This document shows positions 54,489 through 64,000 of a stretch of 64,000 bases of DNA, piece by piece. Each line of letters starts with the position of its first letter. Position 1 is the stretch's first letter. The notes beneath the pieces were generated by a model. The model was not told the origin of the DNA, made no database searches, and worked only from the letters and a program-made list of their open reading frames with translations. The position numbers were made by a program, and so were the translations under genes. Source of the stretch: DASYAN01 sp963727755 (GTDB lineage Bacteria; Chloroflexota; Ktedonobacteria; Ktedonobacterales; Ktedonobacteraceae); the NCBI GenBank assembly GCA_963727755.1, contig CAVSHN010000011.1, positions 215,412-279,411 of the forward strand, in the 5' to 3' direction.

Positions 54489-56548
54489 ATGAAGGTTTAC
54501 AGAGCGGAACAAATTCGTAACATAGCACTTATCTCTCATGTTGGAACAGGCAAGACATCTCTCATTGATACAGCACTCTACGATAGTGGTGCCGTGAGTC
54601 GGCAGGGGAAGGTAGATGAAGGCACGTCGGTTGTCGATTATGATCCAGAGGAAATCAAACGCCGCATGTCCTTGAATGCCAAAGTGCTACCAGTCGAATG
54701 GAAAAATCATAAGATTAACTTTATTGACACACCTGGTTACCCAGACTTCATTGGTGAAGTCAAAGCTGGCCTCCGTGTCGCTGATGCGGCTTTAGTAGTT
54801 GTTACCGCTGAGAAAGGTGTTGAAGTTGGTACCGAACTTACCTGGAAATATGCAGACGAACGGAAGTTGCCTCGCATCGTTCTGGTGAATAAGCTCGATC
54901 GCGAAAATACTTCGTTTGATCAAGCCCTAGAGTCACTGCGCCGACAGTTCGGCATGAAGATCGCTCCTCTCCAAATTCCGATTGGAGAGCAGGCTGGCTT
55001 CAAAGGTGTAGTCGATCTGGTCAGACAGAAAGCTTATACTTTTGAAGGTGGCAACAAGATCCAAGAAGTCCCTATTCCCGCAAATTTACAGGACCGCATC
55101 AATACCTATCGCGACCAGCTCCTTGAATTGGCTGTCGAAAGCGATGATGCTGTGATGGAAAAGTTTCTGGAAGGTGAGACACTCAGTGATGAGGAAGTGC
55201 TCACAGTGGTCAAGAAAGGGACAAGTAGCGGAGCACTTATTCCAGTCTTGTGCGCGTCTGCGGCAAAAAATATAGGGGTACAGACTCTGCTTGATGCAAT
55301 CGTTGACTATTTACCTAGCGCTGCCCACGCTGTGCCAGCAGATGTCAAGCCCTTCGGCAATAATCTTTCGCTGTTCGTGTTTAAGACAGCAGCCGCACAG
55401 GTTGGTACTATTTCAACGTTCCGCGTCTATAGTGGCGCTCTTAAGACCGATAGCCACCTTTTCAATATCCAAACCGGAGCCGAGGAGCGTATTAGCCAGT
55501 TGATCATTCCACGTGGCAAGAGTCAGGAAACAACAACGGAGATTTCGGCAGGTGACTTTGGCGCAGCAGCCAAACTTGCGAATACACATACGGGCGATAC
55601 GATCACTAGTAGCAAAGATAGCACAATACCTCTAGAACCCATCAAGTTTCCAGCTCCTTGCTATACCGTCGCGATTGTCCCAAAGAGTCAGGGCGATTTG
55701 GATAAAATGAGTACTGCGATAGCACGTATCCTAGAAGAAGATCGTACCATACGTATCTCTCGCGAGGCCGGGACAGGCGAAACCCTGTTATCGGGTATGG
55801 GTGAGTCGCATATTCAGATTTTGGTTGACAATATCAAACGCAAATATGCAACTGATCTGGATATCCACGAACCAAGCATAGCTTACCGCGAAACCATTCG
55901 TAAGAAGGCAAGAGCGAACGGTCGCCATAAACGACAGAGTGGTGGGCATGGGCAGTTCGGTGATGTCTGGCTGGGAGATTTGAGCCCCTACCACGCGATG
56001 GCGAGGAGACCTTTGTCTTCGAAGATCGTATTGTAGGTGGTGTAGTACCAGGCCAGTTCATCCCTGGCGTAGAAAAAGGGGTGCGCGAGTCACTCAAACG
56101 TGGTTTCATCTCTGGTGGTCATCCGATGATCTATGTCAAAGTTGCCTTGGTCGATGGGAAGTATCACCCGGTGGATTCCTCCGCTCAAGCATTTGAAATT
56201 GCTGCCTCTCTCGGTATGCAAGAGGCTATTCCACTGGCCAACCCGGTGATTCTAGAACCTGTCATGAGCGTCTCCATTAATGTGCCCGAAGCAAATATGG
56301 GTGACGTTATGAGTGACATCAATACCAAACGTGGTCGCGTTCAGGGTATGGAATTGCAAGAGGATGGGACACAGCTCATCACGGCATATGTACCACAGGC
56401 TGAAATGTTGCACTATGCTACGGATCTGCGCTCTATCACCCAAGGCCGTGGTTCCTTTACCATGGAATTTGCCCGATACGAAGAAGTACCGGCTAATATC
56501 CAGCAGGAACTGGTTGCCAAGCATAAGAAAGCTGACAGCGAGAAGTAG
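54489..56548 (+). CDS. fusA: Elongation factor G-like translational GTPase (frameshift near 55975)
   Basis: AGGAGGAA precedes the ATG. GTPase motifs: HVGTGKTSLIDTAL (G1), DTPGYPDFIGEVKAGLRVAD (G3), VLVNKLDRENTSF (G4). Domain II-III follow, then HGQFGDVW of domain IV. At about 55970-55990 two one-base insertions (GGG, TTT) break the frame; the protein resumes as ETFVFEDRIVGGVVPGQFIP and continues through KRGFISGGHPMIYVKVALVD and the domain V part VSINVPEANMGDVMSDINTK to 56548. About 686 residues. The divergent G1 (HVGTGKTS, not AHVDAGKTT) suggests the paralogue EF-G2-like subgroup rather than the main EF-G. Confidence 0.85.
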
Positions 56549-56797
56549 ATAGGCTTCTCTAATCTTCTATCATATCTGCCCGCCCAGAGATCGGTTCAGC
56601 AGAATATGGTCTCTGGTCGGGGCTCCTTTGGAGCAAATCGTAATCAGGTTTTTTCCAATTGACATTGTAGCTCGAAATTTGTAGGAGCGGAACCCTTTGT
56701 GATTTATAGAACGTATAATAGATATGTTATTTTGTGCACTGCTGACAAAGCTTTCATTAGCCATGAGATAGTTGAGATATTAAAGGTTAGTGGATTT

Positions 56798-58032
56798 ATG
56801 GAAGAGAGAAAGAGCATCTTGCACTCTCAAGAACAACCTGATCAAGCACCACCTGAATGGCATGCCAAGAAACATCACCATGTTAGTCTAAAACTATCTA
56901 AGTGGCGTGCTCCCCCTGTCGGCTATATCGTTTGTCCATTTATCATAGGCATAACACTGCTTATAACATATATTAATCACTTATTTACTTTACAAACGTA
57001 CTTGACTGGTAGTCCGTTCTTTCTTGCAACCATCGTGATTGCTTGGTTGTGGGGAGTTGGCCCTGCACTATTGGCAATTATACTTGGCATAATTGCCCTG
57101 GACACTTTTATCATTACGCCTTGGGATTTGACTATTTTGCAGAATTGGAATGGTTTTGCGTCCTATACTCCCTTTATAGTTGCCCAACTAGTGGTGACCC
57201 TAATCACAGTCCTGCGTGAGAAGTCTCAACAACGTGCGCTTTTAGATGCTGAGCAAGAAGCAAGGGCACGTGCACAAGAATTGGCAGAGGCTAATCGGGC
57301 ACTTGTCCAAAGCAATCAGCAACTTGATCAAGCCAATCAGATCAAGGATCGTTTTCTCTCACAAGCATCGCACGAGTTAAAAACTCCAGTTACCACAATA
57401 CGAGGTCAAGCACAGCTTGCCTTGCGTCGTCTTGCCAAGTCCCAAAAGACAGCCTCCGAACAATCGTCTTGGTACACATGCCTGGAAAAGATTGATGCAC
57501 AAACACATCGGCTGCAAGAATTAATTGACAGTCTTCTTGACATGAGTCGTCTAAGCTCAGGGAAGGTCCCATTGCGACTTGCGCCATGTGATCTCGGGAA
57601 ACTCTGCCGTGAAGTTGTCGAAGATCAGCAGATGCTTTCAGGTCGTCGTCTGGGGCTAAAGCTTCCATCTGATCCTGTCATGCTTCAAGCCGATGAGCAA
57701 CGACTCAGGCAGGTAATTATCAACTTGGTGAGCAATGCTGTGAAGTATTCACCAGAAAACACTATTGTTAGCATTGTTGTACAACAGGAGTTTTCTCATG
57801 TGACGCTTTCAGTTCACAACGATGGTTCTGTTATTAAGCAGGACCAACGCAAATATATTTTTGAGCCGTTTTACCGTGCTCCAGAAGCCCAATACTCCCC
57901 AATACAAGGATGGGGGCTGGGACTCTCGATCTGTAAAGACATAGTTGAGCGACACGCAGGGCAGATTGGGTCGAATCATCTGAGGAAAAAGGTACCACTT
58001 TTTTTGTACGGCTCCCTTACCAGTTTCTCTAA
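56798..58032 (+). CDS. DUF4118 membrane sensor histidine kinase (frameshift at 3' end)
   Basis: Probable start ATG 56798 (MEERKSILHSQEQPD). Residues 45-145: four membrane helices of a KdpD-like DUF4118 region (YIVCPFIIGITLLITYINHL, FFLATIVIAWLWGVGPALLA). A coiled coil (EQEARARAQELAEANRALVQ) leads to the dimerisation domain with phospho-acceptor His192 in ASHELKTPVTTIRGQA. ATPase: VSNAVKYSPENT, FEPFYRAPEAQY, GWGLGLSICKDIVERHAG. One missing G near 57972 puts the true end (SSEEKGTTFFVRLPYQFL, stop 58032) in another frame. About 412 residues. No response regulator adjacent. Confidence 0.88.
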
Positions 58033-58059
58033 ATATCTATATATAATCCTTTTCTCTCC

Positions 58060-59340
58060 TCATTCCCTTGTGATCTTATCTCCTTGCGCATCTCTGGATA
58101 TCGAAATAATTTTATCAATCTTTTCTTGCAAAATATTTCTCACGGAAGGTCCTGTTAATGGATTTAATAGTTTAGGTAGACAACCAATATTTATTTTATC
58201 TTTTCCTTTTCCTCCTCCTATCACATGTATTATTACACTTTTTATCATTTCCACCTCTCCAGCACCAGTAATAGCGAGAAGAAGAGAATTTTTATTTTCT
58301 GTTTGAATAGAAACGATTGCTTCGTTTAATTCTTCTATCACTGTATTGAGAATCTCTTTCCCTTTATTCCACAATAAATAATTAACAAGATGATTTCCAA
58401 GTATTACCTTGCATATTCGACAGGCATCTTCCAATTCATTAGTAATAGTTTCGAGTGCTACGCGTTCATCGCAGCCTTCTTTTTTCCACTTAGCCTGTAG
58501 GCCTTCAGCCTGTTTTACCGATAGCGGTTCAAGGGCGTTTGGATTATTCTTCAGAGATTGTTCTTGAGCACGTTGTAGGGTATCTAGGTCTTTCAATATA
58601 AGCTCTTCCATCTTTTCACTGTTAAGCTTTTTCACTTCACTGTTTCGACTTGATGAATCAGAAACAACTTGGATTTCTCTTTCCAATTCTTGGATTCCTT
58701 TTTCGATATATTGGTCATACTTTTCTACAGCATCTAAAGGATCGCTGTGGGAATCAAGAACAATATGGGAAGAATCACGATGGGCACTATGGGAAGAATC
58801 TTTAGAGAATAGTGGTTTAGTGCTAAGGGAAGGAGATTCGCTCGTTGCAATATCGATACTTTTCTCTGTGCGTGTCAGTAGATTCGAAGTGCTACTCGGT
58901 GAATTGGCTTCTCGTGGGTCTCGGCTCTCACCGTCACCTCTTGAGCGGGGAACTACCGTAATATCATCCGATGTTTTTGGACGGGTGCAGCAAGTCCATA
59001 TGGTCCGCATATTGGCAAGAATTTTCTTTTTGCTCCCTTTTCTGCAGTCACTAGGCCTCCAAAAACACTTCCTTTTCACGGACTTGGCCTCGGACAAATT
59101 TTGAGTAATCTCTGTTTTATGATCTACAGAATTATGTGTCACTGTGCGAATGTCATCTTGAGGATGCCTGATCTGCTCGTTCTGCAGGCATGCTATAACA
59201 TCTCTGTCTTCATTGGTCTTACAAGAACCACATAAACCACATAGTAGTCTCAGCATATCAATCCTATTTCGCGATTTTGGCTGAGGGCCAGACTGATCTC
59301 CCGCATCTGAATGCCCTCTTTCTCCGTCACCCCTAGCCAT
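58060..59340 (-). CDS. Unknown protein with Cys-containing N-terminus, 426 aa
   Basis: Excellent AGGAGATATC before the ATG. N-terminal part is hydrophilic with a Cys cluster (LRLLCGLCGSCKTNEDRDVI), middle is Ser/Thr/Asp-rich and low complexity (about residues 100-210), then a helical region (EKMEELILKDLDTLQRAQEQ, SLKNNPNALEPLSVKQAEGL) and a more compact C-terminus (LLLAITGAGEVEMIKSVIIH, GCLPKLLNPLTGPSVRNILQ). No signal peptide or membrane segment. I recognise no family. Convergent with the histidine kinase gene. Codon use is more A/T-rich than its neighbours. Confidence 0.65.
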   Translation of the reverse strand: MARGDGERGHSDAGDQSGPQPKSRNRIDMLRLLCGLCGSCKTNEDRDVIACLQNEQIRHPQDDIRTVTHNSVDHKTEITQNLSEAKSVKRKCFWRPSDCRKGSKKKILANMRTIWTCCTRPKTSDDITVVPRSRGDGESRDPREANSPSSTSNLLTRTEKSIDIATSESPSLSTKPLFSKDSSHSAHRDSSHIVLDSHSDPLDAVEKYDQYIEKGIQELEREIQVVSDSSSRNSEVKKLNSEKMEELILKDLDTLQRAQEQSLKNNPNALEPLSVKQAEGLQAKWKKEGCDERVALETITNELEDACRICKVILGNHLVNYLLWNKGKEILNTVIEELNEAIVSIQTENKNSLLLAITGAGEVEMIKSVIIHVIGGGKGKDKINIGCLPKLLNPLTGPSVRNILQEKIDKIISISRDAQGDKITRE

Positions 59341-59832
59341 TATGATATCTCCTTTTCTCTAAACAAAAACCGAGCTTGAAGAGAGTATAACGAGAGGTTG
59401 CCTATTTCAACAAGGGGGAAAGAGAGACAGATTTTTCAAACGTAGTCGCTTCCAAGCTGGCAAAGATCAATTATTGTTGCACCTGTTGCTATAAGATCAT
59501 CGACTGTCTTGCTAAAGCGTGCATAAAAAAATGATCGACCCTTGAATGATTAAACGGGTAGAAACCTTCCACCTCCAGGGGTACAGATTGTCAATAGATC
59601 ACCAGCCTGTACATCTAAAGTTACTTTACAGAACCTCAGACTAGAAAGCCCCTGTGATTTCATCCAGGGGAATAGGCATCAAGCTAAGAATTGTAGAGCC
59701 TTGTAACAGAGAACGAAAGCGTTCGTTTTTCAGCTTACGACAGCAGAAAGCCTCCAGGGGAACGCGACCTTTGGAGGGTGAACGGTGGTCAAACATCGGC
59801 CTGTTAGCAAGCAAAACGTGCCTACCTTAAAC
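59341..59832. other. Region of gene relics and a small IS605-like hairpin
   Basis: Besides the hydantoinase B relic (59550-59624), the minus strand at about 59436-59535 reads FYARFSKTVDDLIATGATII then DLCQLGSDYV, a short protein-like fragment. CCCCTG/CAGGGG at 59649-59670 forms a hairpin like an IS605 end. Confidence 0.4.
59550..59624 (-). pseudogene. Hydantoinase B / oxoprolinase C-terminal relic
   Basis: Minus strand reads TLDVQAGDLLTICTPGGGRF then LPV and stop, matching the glycine-rich C-terminus of HyuB-type subunits. Only about 24 codons remain. Confidence 0.55.
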
Positions 59833-60246
59833 TCATCCTTGCTTAGCTTGATGCGTATTCCCCCGCTTGAAAGGGACTTTCTGGGCTGTTAACTGTAAAG
59901 TAGGTTGTGCAGGCTGAAAAATTGCTTTCAGGCGGATCGCGACAAGCTGGATGTCTTGGTCGGGATGACTATGGCCATAGCGCTGCTGATGGAGAATATG
60001 GAAGCTTGCTAGCGTTGCTTGGAGATTGCCAGCATCAGCAGTGGTCAATTCATAGGACTGACCACGATAGCGCAGATCCCAGAAACGTTGGAGCGTAATT
60101 GGCAAGGACTCTGACGACGAGGACAGGGCAGGAGTAGAGAGAACTATATCTGTGAAGGTTCCACCGATATCAACGCCAACAATCTCTTGTCGGGCTCCTT
60201 GTTGACTCTGCATAGATATCCTCTGCAAAGGCACTCTATCAATCAC
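59833..60246 (-). pseudogene. Hydantoinase A relic with internal deletion
   Basis: 137 codons. The N-terminus EIVGVDIGGTFTDIVLSTP is the nucleotide-binding motif of hydantoinase/oxoprolinase A. It then jumps to FWDLRYRGQSYELTTADAGN and FHILHQQRYGHSHPDQDIQL, which belong to the C-terminal end of the same roughly 680-residue family. About 500 residues between them are missing. With the HyuB relic downstream on the same strand, this is the remains of a hyuA-hyuB operon. Confidence 0.75.
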
Positions 60247-60444
60247 TAAAGTATACTATAGCGGAAAGATGCACTTTTGACAAGGGGAAAAACATGCAAC
60301 TAGGCCAGAACAAGGTACTGTACCCTGTCTGGCCTTGCCATAAATCGCTCTTTCTAGGCAGCTATTCTGATTTCGTAGATGGGATGAATTAGGAACCTTG
60401 AACCTATTTTACCCACAAAGAAGATCAGGAAAGAGTTCCTGCAT

Positions 60445-62204
60445 CTAAGGCACTTCAACCTGGAACGTCGTAAAGCTGACTTGCATTTCTTGCATGATAC
60501 TTCTCATTTTTGAAGTGGCAGCTATGACTTCCTGAGCTAATTCTAGATGCAAGCGAGCTAATTCCTGTTTGGACATACTAGTAGTGCCTGACGTGAGCAG
60601 ATTAATTCTCTTATCTAGAGAACCGCCTGATTTACCCATGGCCATGTCACCTTCAATTGTAGCCATAAGAGAGATAGCATTGGTAAGATTTGTCTGCAGT
60701 GTATGCATCTCTTGCCCCGCTTTTAGAAGCATCTGCTGAATTGTTGGTACTTCTGGGAGGGACCGGGTCTCCAATTTTTGAGTGAGACGGTAAGCACGTT
60801 CTATCTGTGCTAAAACAGAACTTGTGGCCACTTCAGTTCCCTGACTAGCTGACGTTTGCATGAGATTACGTACTTGGTGCAGACGCTTCAAAGTCTGAGG
60901 CGATGCAGAATGATGCCCTCTCGCTACCTCTGTAGGTTCAAGGTCAGAAGAAGAAAGAGCCCTTTTTGCCACTGCAATGGAACTTTCGGCATGCTTGATC
61001 TCCTGCCGGAATACGACATCAATCTGCTGCATAGAGGTGCGAGTTCGCAGCACAAGACGTCGGAAACGCCCAACTGTAAGGTTAAATGCATTAGCAAGCA
61101 TTCCAACTGGATCATTAGTTACTGGTGCATTCACACGTAGGTCACCTGCACCTACTACACGCATATCAGAGAAGAGGCTATCTGCTGCAGCGGTAAGTGC
61201 ATCACGCTGGTGCCGTGCTTCTTCGAGCAGACCAACGATAGTATTTAACATAGTATTGACTGACGCTGAAACCTGAGCAATCTCATCCTTTCCTTGGATA
61301 AATATCCACGCGTGTCAAATCGGCCATCTTCGACCGATTGGACGACATTACGTAGGTTTTGCAGACGAGGAACAATCGTCCCCGAAATAAACCAGCCAAC
61401 GATGCCAACTGCGATAAACGCGATCAGGGCACTAACGAGCGTAGTAATCAATTGGCTCTGTTCGTCCGCACTCTCAATCGCAAGGATGGAATTAGCCAAA
61501 TCCCCCTCTGATTGAATGAGTGCATTGAGAGCACTGAGAAAATCATTGTGCGTGGGCGTTGCTAGATTGGCATTGAACTGCTGGGCTGCGGGCAGATTGC
61601 CATTCTCAATATCGCTGATGATGCTATTTTGCGCGTCACGATAGGTATGCCAAGTTTGTAATGCACTACTGGCAAGAGTGTTTTGCCTCGTGATCGAATC
61701 TTGACTACCTGCCTCATCGATCAAAGCCTGTTGGTTAGGATTCTCACTAATAAGGCCGTGCTGTGCATAGTTTGTTAAGATACTATCATAGCTACTCGCC
61801 AGCTTTTGGATATTTGGGATAGTCTGACTCTGACTTGCTGAGGCAACACCAGATTGGGCTGCAATGGCAAGAACTTCATTCAAACTAGTACTCATTCGAG
61901 CTTGGAGAAAACCATCACCCCTGGTGAGCTGGGTATTGGAATTAACTAGGTCGCGATAGAAATTAGCTTGGTTCTGAAGGGTACTTGCACGTTCTATGCC
62001 TGTGATACTTGAAATGGAGGCAGCGATAATTGCTGCCGATAGAAATCCCAGCATTAACCGTCGTGCAATAGGCCAATTAAGCAATAGCTGGTGAGCTGGA
62101 GACACTGACTTGCTAAGTGAACCTACTCCAGCATCCCCGCTAGATGACTGTGAACTAAGTTGGAATGGTACTGGCTGCATTAGCTGTTGATCTGCAGAAT
62201 TCAT
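60445..62204 (-). CDS. HAMP-domain receptor-like membrane protein (one frameshift)
   Basis: ATG at 62204 (MNSADQQLMQPVPFQ), AAGGAT upstream, 16 bases after amt. Transmembrane helix at about residues 45-67 (RLMLGFLSAAIIAASISS), an extracytoplasmic four-helix-like region of about 170 residues, second helix LITTLVSALIAFIAVGIVGW, then HAMP (TIVPRLQNLRNVVQSVEDGR). A shift near 61290 joins LNTIVGLLEEARHQRDALTA and a second HAMP-like stretch (GAGDLRVNAPVTNDPVGMLA) followed by coiled coil to 60445. The conserved chemoreceptor tip motif and any kinase domain are absent. About 585 residues. Output partner unknown. Confidence 0.78.
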
Positions 62205-62220
62205 AAAGGTTCATCCTTCT

Positions 62221-64000
62221 TCATTGCTTATCAAAATCAAAAGTGATACGGCGTGGTCTGTTCCTCTGATTTTGCCACCAGGCCTCGGATTGAATACCCT
62301 CTTCAGAAGGTGAGTTTGGGCTGGCAGGCCTTTCTGGATGATTCGGGCTGGCAGGCCCTTCTGGATAATTCGGGCTGGCAGGCCTTTCTGGATAACTTGG
62401 GCTGGCAGGCCTTTCTGGATAACTTGGGCTGGCAGGCCTTTCTGGATAACTCGGATTGGCAGGTCTTGCCTGGAAAATTCGGGCTGGCAGGTCTTTACCT
62501 GATAACTTCGGATTGATGTGTCCGGCCTGATTTTGCTGCGGAGATCTTACTCGCAGAGACACTGGTAAAGGCTGGTCTAATTGAGGCGGTTGCCAAGCAG
62601 TAGCGGCGGGAGCAGCACCAGCAATACCAGCAGCTGACAAGTGCGGACTTGGTTCAGCATCTGGTGGGTAAGCGAGTCCACCCAACTCTGGTACGTCAAG
62701 TCCAGCAAGCTCGGTTTTAGCAGAGACACGAATGCCGAAAAGCATATCATATGTTTGAAGAATAGCCATGAAATGCCAAATACGTAGACAAAGCATGTAA
62801 TAGCTCCAATAATCTGTGCCATCAGCTGCCCAGCATCTCCGAAAAATATGCCTTTAACCTGCAATCCACCATAGTTTGCCGTGCCGTCAGCAAACAAACC
62901 AACCGCAAGCTGACCCCACATCCCATTTACACCATGAACCGCGATAGCTCCTACTGGGTCGTCAATCTTCAAGACTTTCTCAATCAGACCCATAAAGAAC
63001 ACAACATTAAAACCTGCGATAGTCCCAATAATAACGGACCCAAGAGGACTGACATATCCACAAGGAGCAGTAATCGCTACCAATCCGGCTAGTAAGCCGT
63101 TGCACATCATGCCTAGATTCCGGTTTCTTGGCCCCAACAAGCCAAGTATAGATCATAGCCATGACAGAACCAGCACTCCAGAAAGCATGCTATTAACCGC
63201 AATCAGGCTAATGCGCAAATTCCCATTTCCCGAGGCCCCAAGGGTACTGCCTGAATTGAAGCCAAACCACCCGAAAGCCAGGATGATAGATCCTACAACG
63301 GCAAAAATCATGTTATGGCCAGGAATGGTGTTGGAACTACCATCAGGGTTATACTTCCCAATGCGAGGTCCAAGTACCATTGCCCCTGCAAGCGCACACC
63401 AACCACCGACGGCATGAACCACACCACTGCCAGCGAAGTCTACATAGCCTGCTCCTAAACCTACATTGCTTAATTGTGAAAGCCAGCCTCCTCCCCATGC
63501 CCAGTTACCAAAGACCGGATAAATTAGCGTAGAGAAAAACAATGCGTAAACACAGAACGCGAGCACTTCCAACGCTCCTCCATAGCTCCTGTGGGTATAG
63601 TTGCTGCCACATCCATAAAAACCAACTGCAAAGGAACATTACGGCAATACCTACATCATAGCTGCCATCATTGAAGAAGAAGCCCTTAAAACCCAGAAGC
63701 CCCAATTGACGTTGCCAATATGAATGCTAATCTCTTGATTTAATCCTGCAAGTCCTCCCAAGTTAGGGACACCGATAAGTCCCACACCTCCAAACTGGAA
63801 GGCAAAGCCTACACAAAAAAAGCCTATTATGGCAATGCCATAGACCATGATATTCATGGCTGCTGTGTGTGCTGCATTTTTAGCACGGCAGAACCCAACT
63901 TCTACGAGGAGAGAGCCATTGATGAACATGACTAGATAGCCAGTAATAAGAGTCCAAGCGAAATTAACGGCCAAGCGGTTTTCGTCAACATAGAGTGCCA
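62221..64000 (-). CDS. amt: Ammonium transporter with a repeat-rich C-terminal tail (frameshifted; 5' end at window edge)
   Basis: Amt/Rh channel for ammonium uptake. In order: ALYVDENRLAVNFAWTLITG, FCRAKNAAHTAAMNIMVYGI, FAGSGVVHAVGGWCALAGAM, ILAFGWFGFNSGSTLGASGN, GLLAGLVAITAPCGYVSPLG and AIAVHGVNGMWGQLAVGLFA, with the pore histidines in VVHAVGG and AVHGVNG. At least four frame shifts. The reading near 64000 (xTG GCA CTC) suggests the start codon may be exactly at the edge. After the last helix a cytoplasmic tail follows: SAKTELAGLDVPELGGLAYP, then 9-residue repeats (PASPSYPER type). 16 bases before the HAMP gene. Confidence 0.88.
62320..62500 (-). repeat. 27-bp tandem repeats in the amt tail
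   Basis: On the coding strand about six copies of a 9-residue unit, PASPSYPER with variants PASPNYPEG and PASPNHPER; on the plus strand seen as GGGCTGGCAGGCCTTTCTGG repeats. Confidence 0.9.

Noticed and set aside
1..64000. tRNA genes
   Set aside because: Scanned for T-arm consensus (GGTTCRAATCC-like); the few partial matches, such as near 20145, are inside protein genes and have no cloverleaf.

Overview
The window looks like a moderate-GC member of the Chloroflexota, most plausibly Ktedonobacteria. This is inferred from gene content and protein character (DUF177-rpmF-fabD, a DivIVA-like gene beside coaD, DUF4118 histidine kinase, zinc-ribbon Ser/Thr kinase, lipoprotein serpin, many IS605/IS607 relics). 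No rRNA or tRNA gene was found. Housekeeping genes are mostly on the minus strand.

Layout. 0-6.7 kb: recN (cut by the window edge), nadK, a VapB-like antitoxin carrying a VapC scar, a polymorphic toxin/immunity-like locus, and the CCA-adding enzyme. 6.7-11.3 kb: a membrane-anchored repeat protein with an HlyD-like adaptor, an IS607 element (serine recombinase plus TnpB), and a Uma2 protein. 11.4-30.3 kb: aconitase, serpin, rplS-rnhB, rpsT, an L,D-transpeptidase, a cystathionine gamma-synthase-type enzyme, a hydrolase, a beta-propeller protein, a tiny zinc protein, an F420-type oxidoreductase, a rhomboid pair and two coupled membrane proteins. 30.4-44.8 kb: a tryptophan-rich tandem-repeat protein, tatA-tatC-tatA, two ECF sigma factors, a fatty-acid/ribosome cluster (acpP, nusB, Gls24, fabD, rpmF, DUF177), coaD, a protein kinase and several relics (permease-USP, truncated TnpB, an orphan IS605-like end). 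44.8-51 kb: xfp-ackA (phosphoketolase to acetate) and a 22-repeat CRISPR array without cas genes. 51-64 kb: DUF4349 protein, kinase relic, pyrE, an EF-G-like GTPase, histidine kinase, a Cys-containing unknown protein, hydantoinase relics, and an operon of an ammonium transporter with a repeat tail followed by a HAMP receptor-like protein.

Sequence quality shapes the reading. At least fifteen genes (cca, tnpB, acnA, coaD, ackA, xfp, pyrE, the EF-G gene, the histidine kinase, amt and others) are broken by single-base shifts, many visibly at short homopolymers (for example a run of six G in pyrE), and their full protein continues in another frame. I therefore annotate them as single frameshifted genes. 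Indel error in the assembly is the simplest explanation, but real decay cannot be excluded from one sequence.

Most interesting: the toxin/immunity-like locus at 2.8-5.2 kb with a 27-bp repeat tract; the unclassified W-x-x-T-x-x-G-x-x-W repeat protein at 30.5 kb; the cas-less CRISPR array with a recognisable minus-strand leader promoter and a duplicated spacer; a TPR-fused inactive rhomboid next to an active one; and the Amt plus HAMP protein pair.
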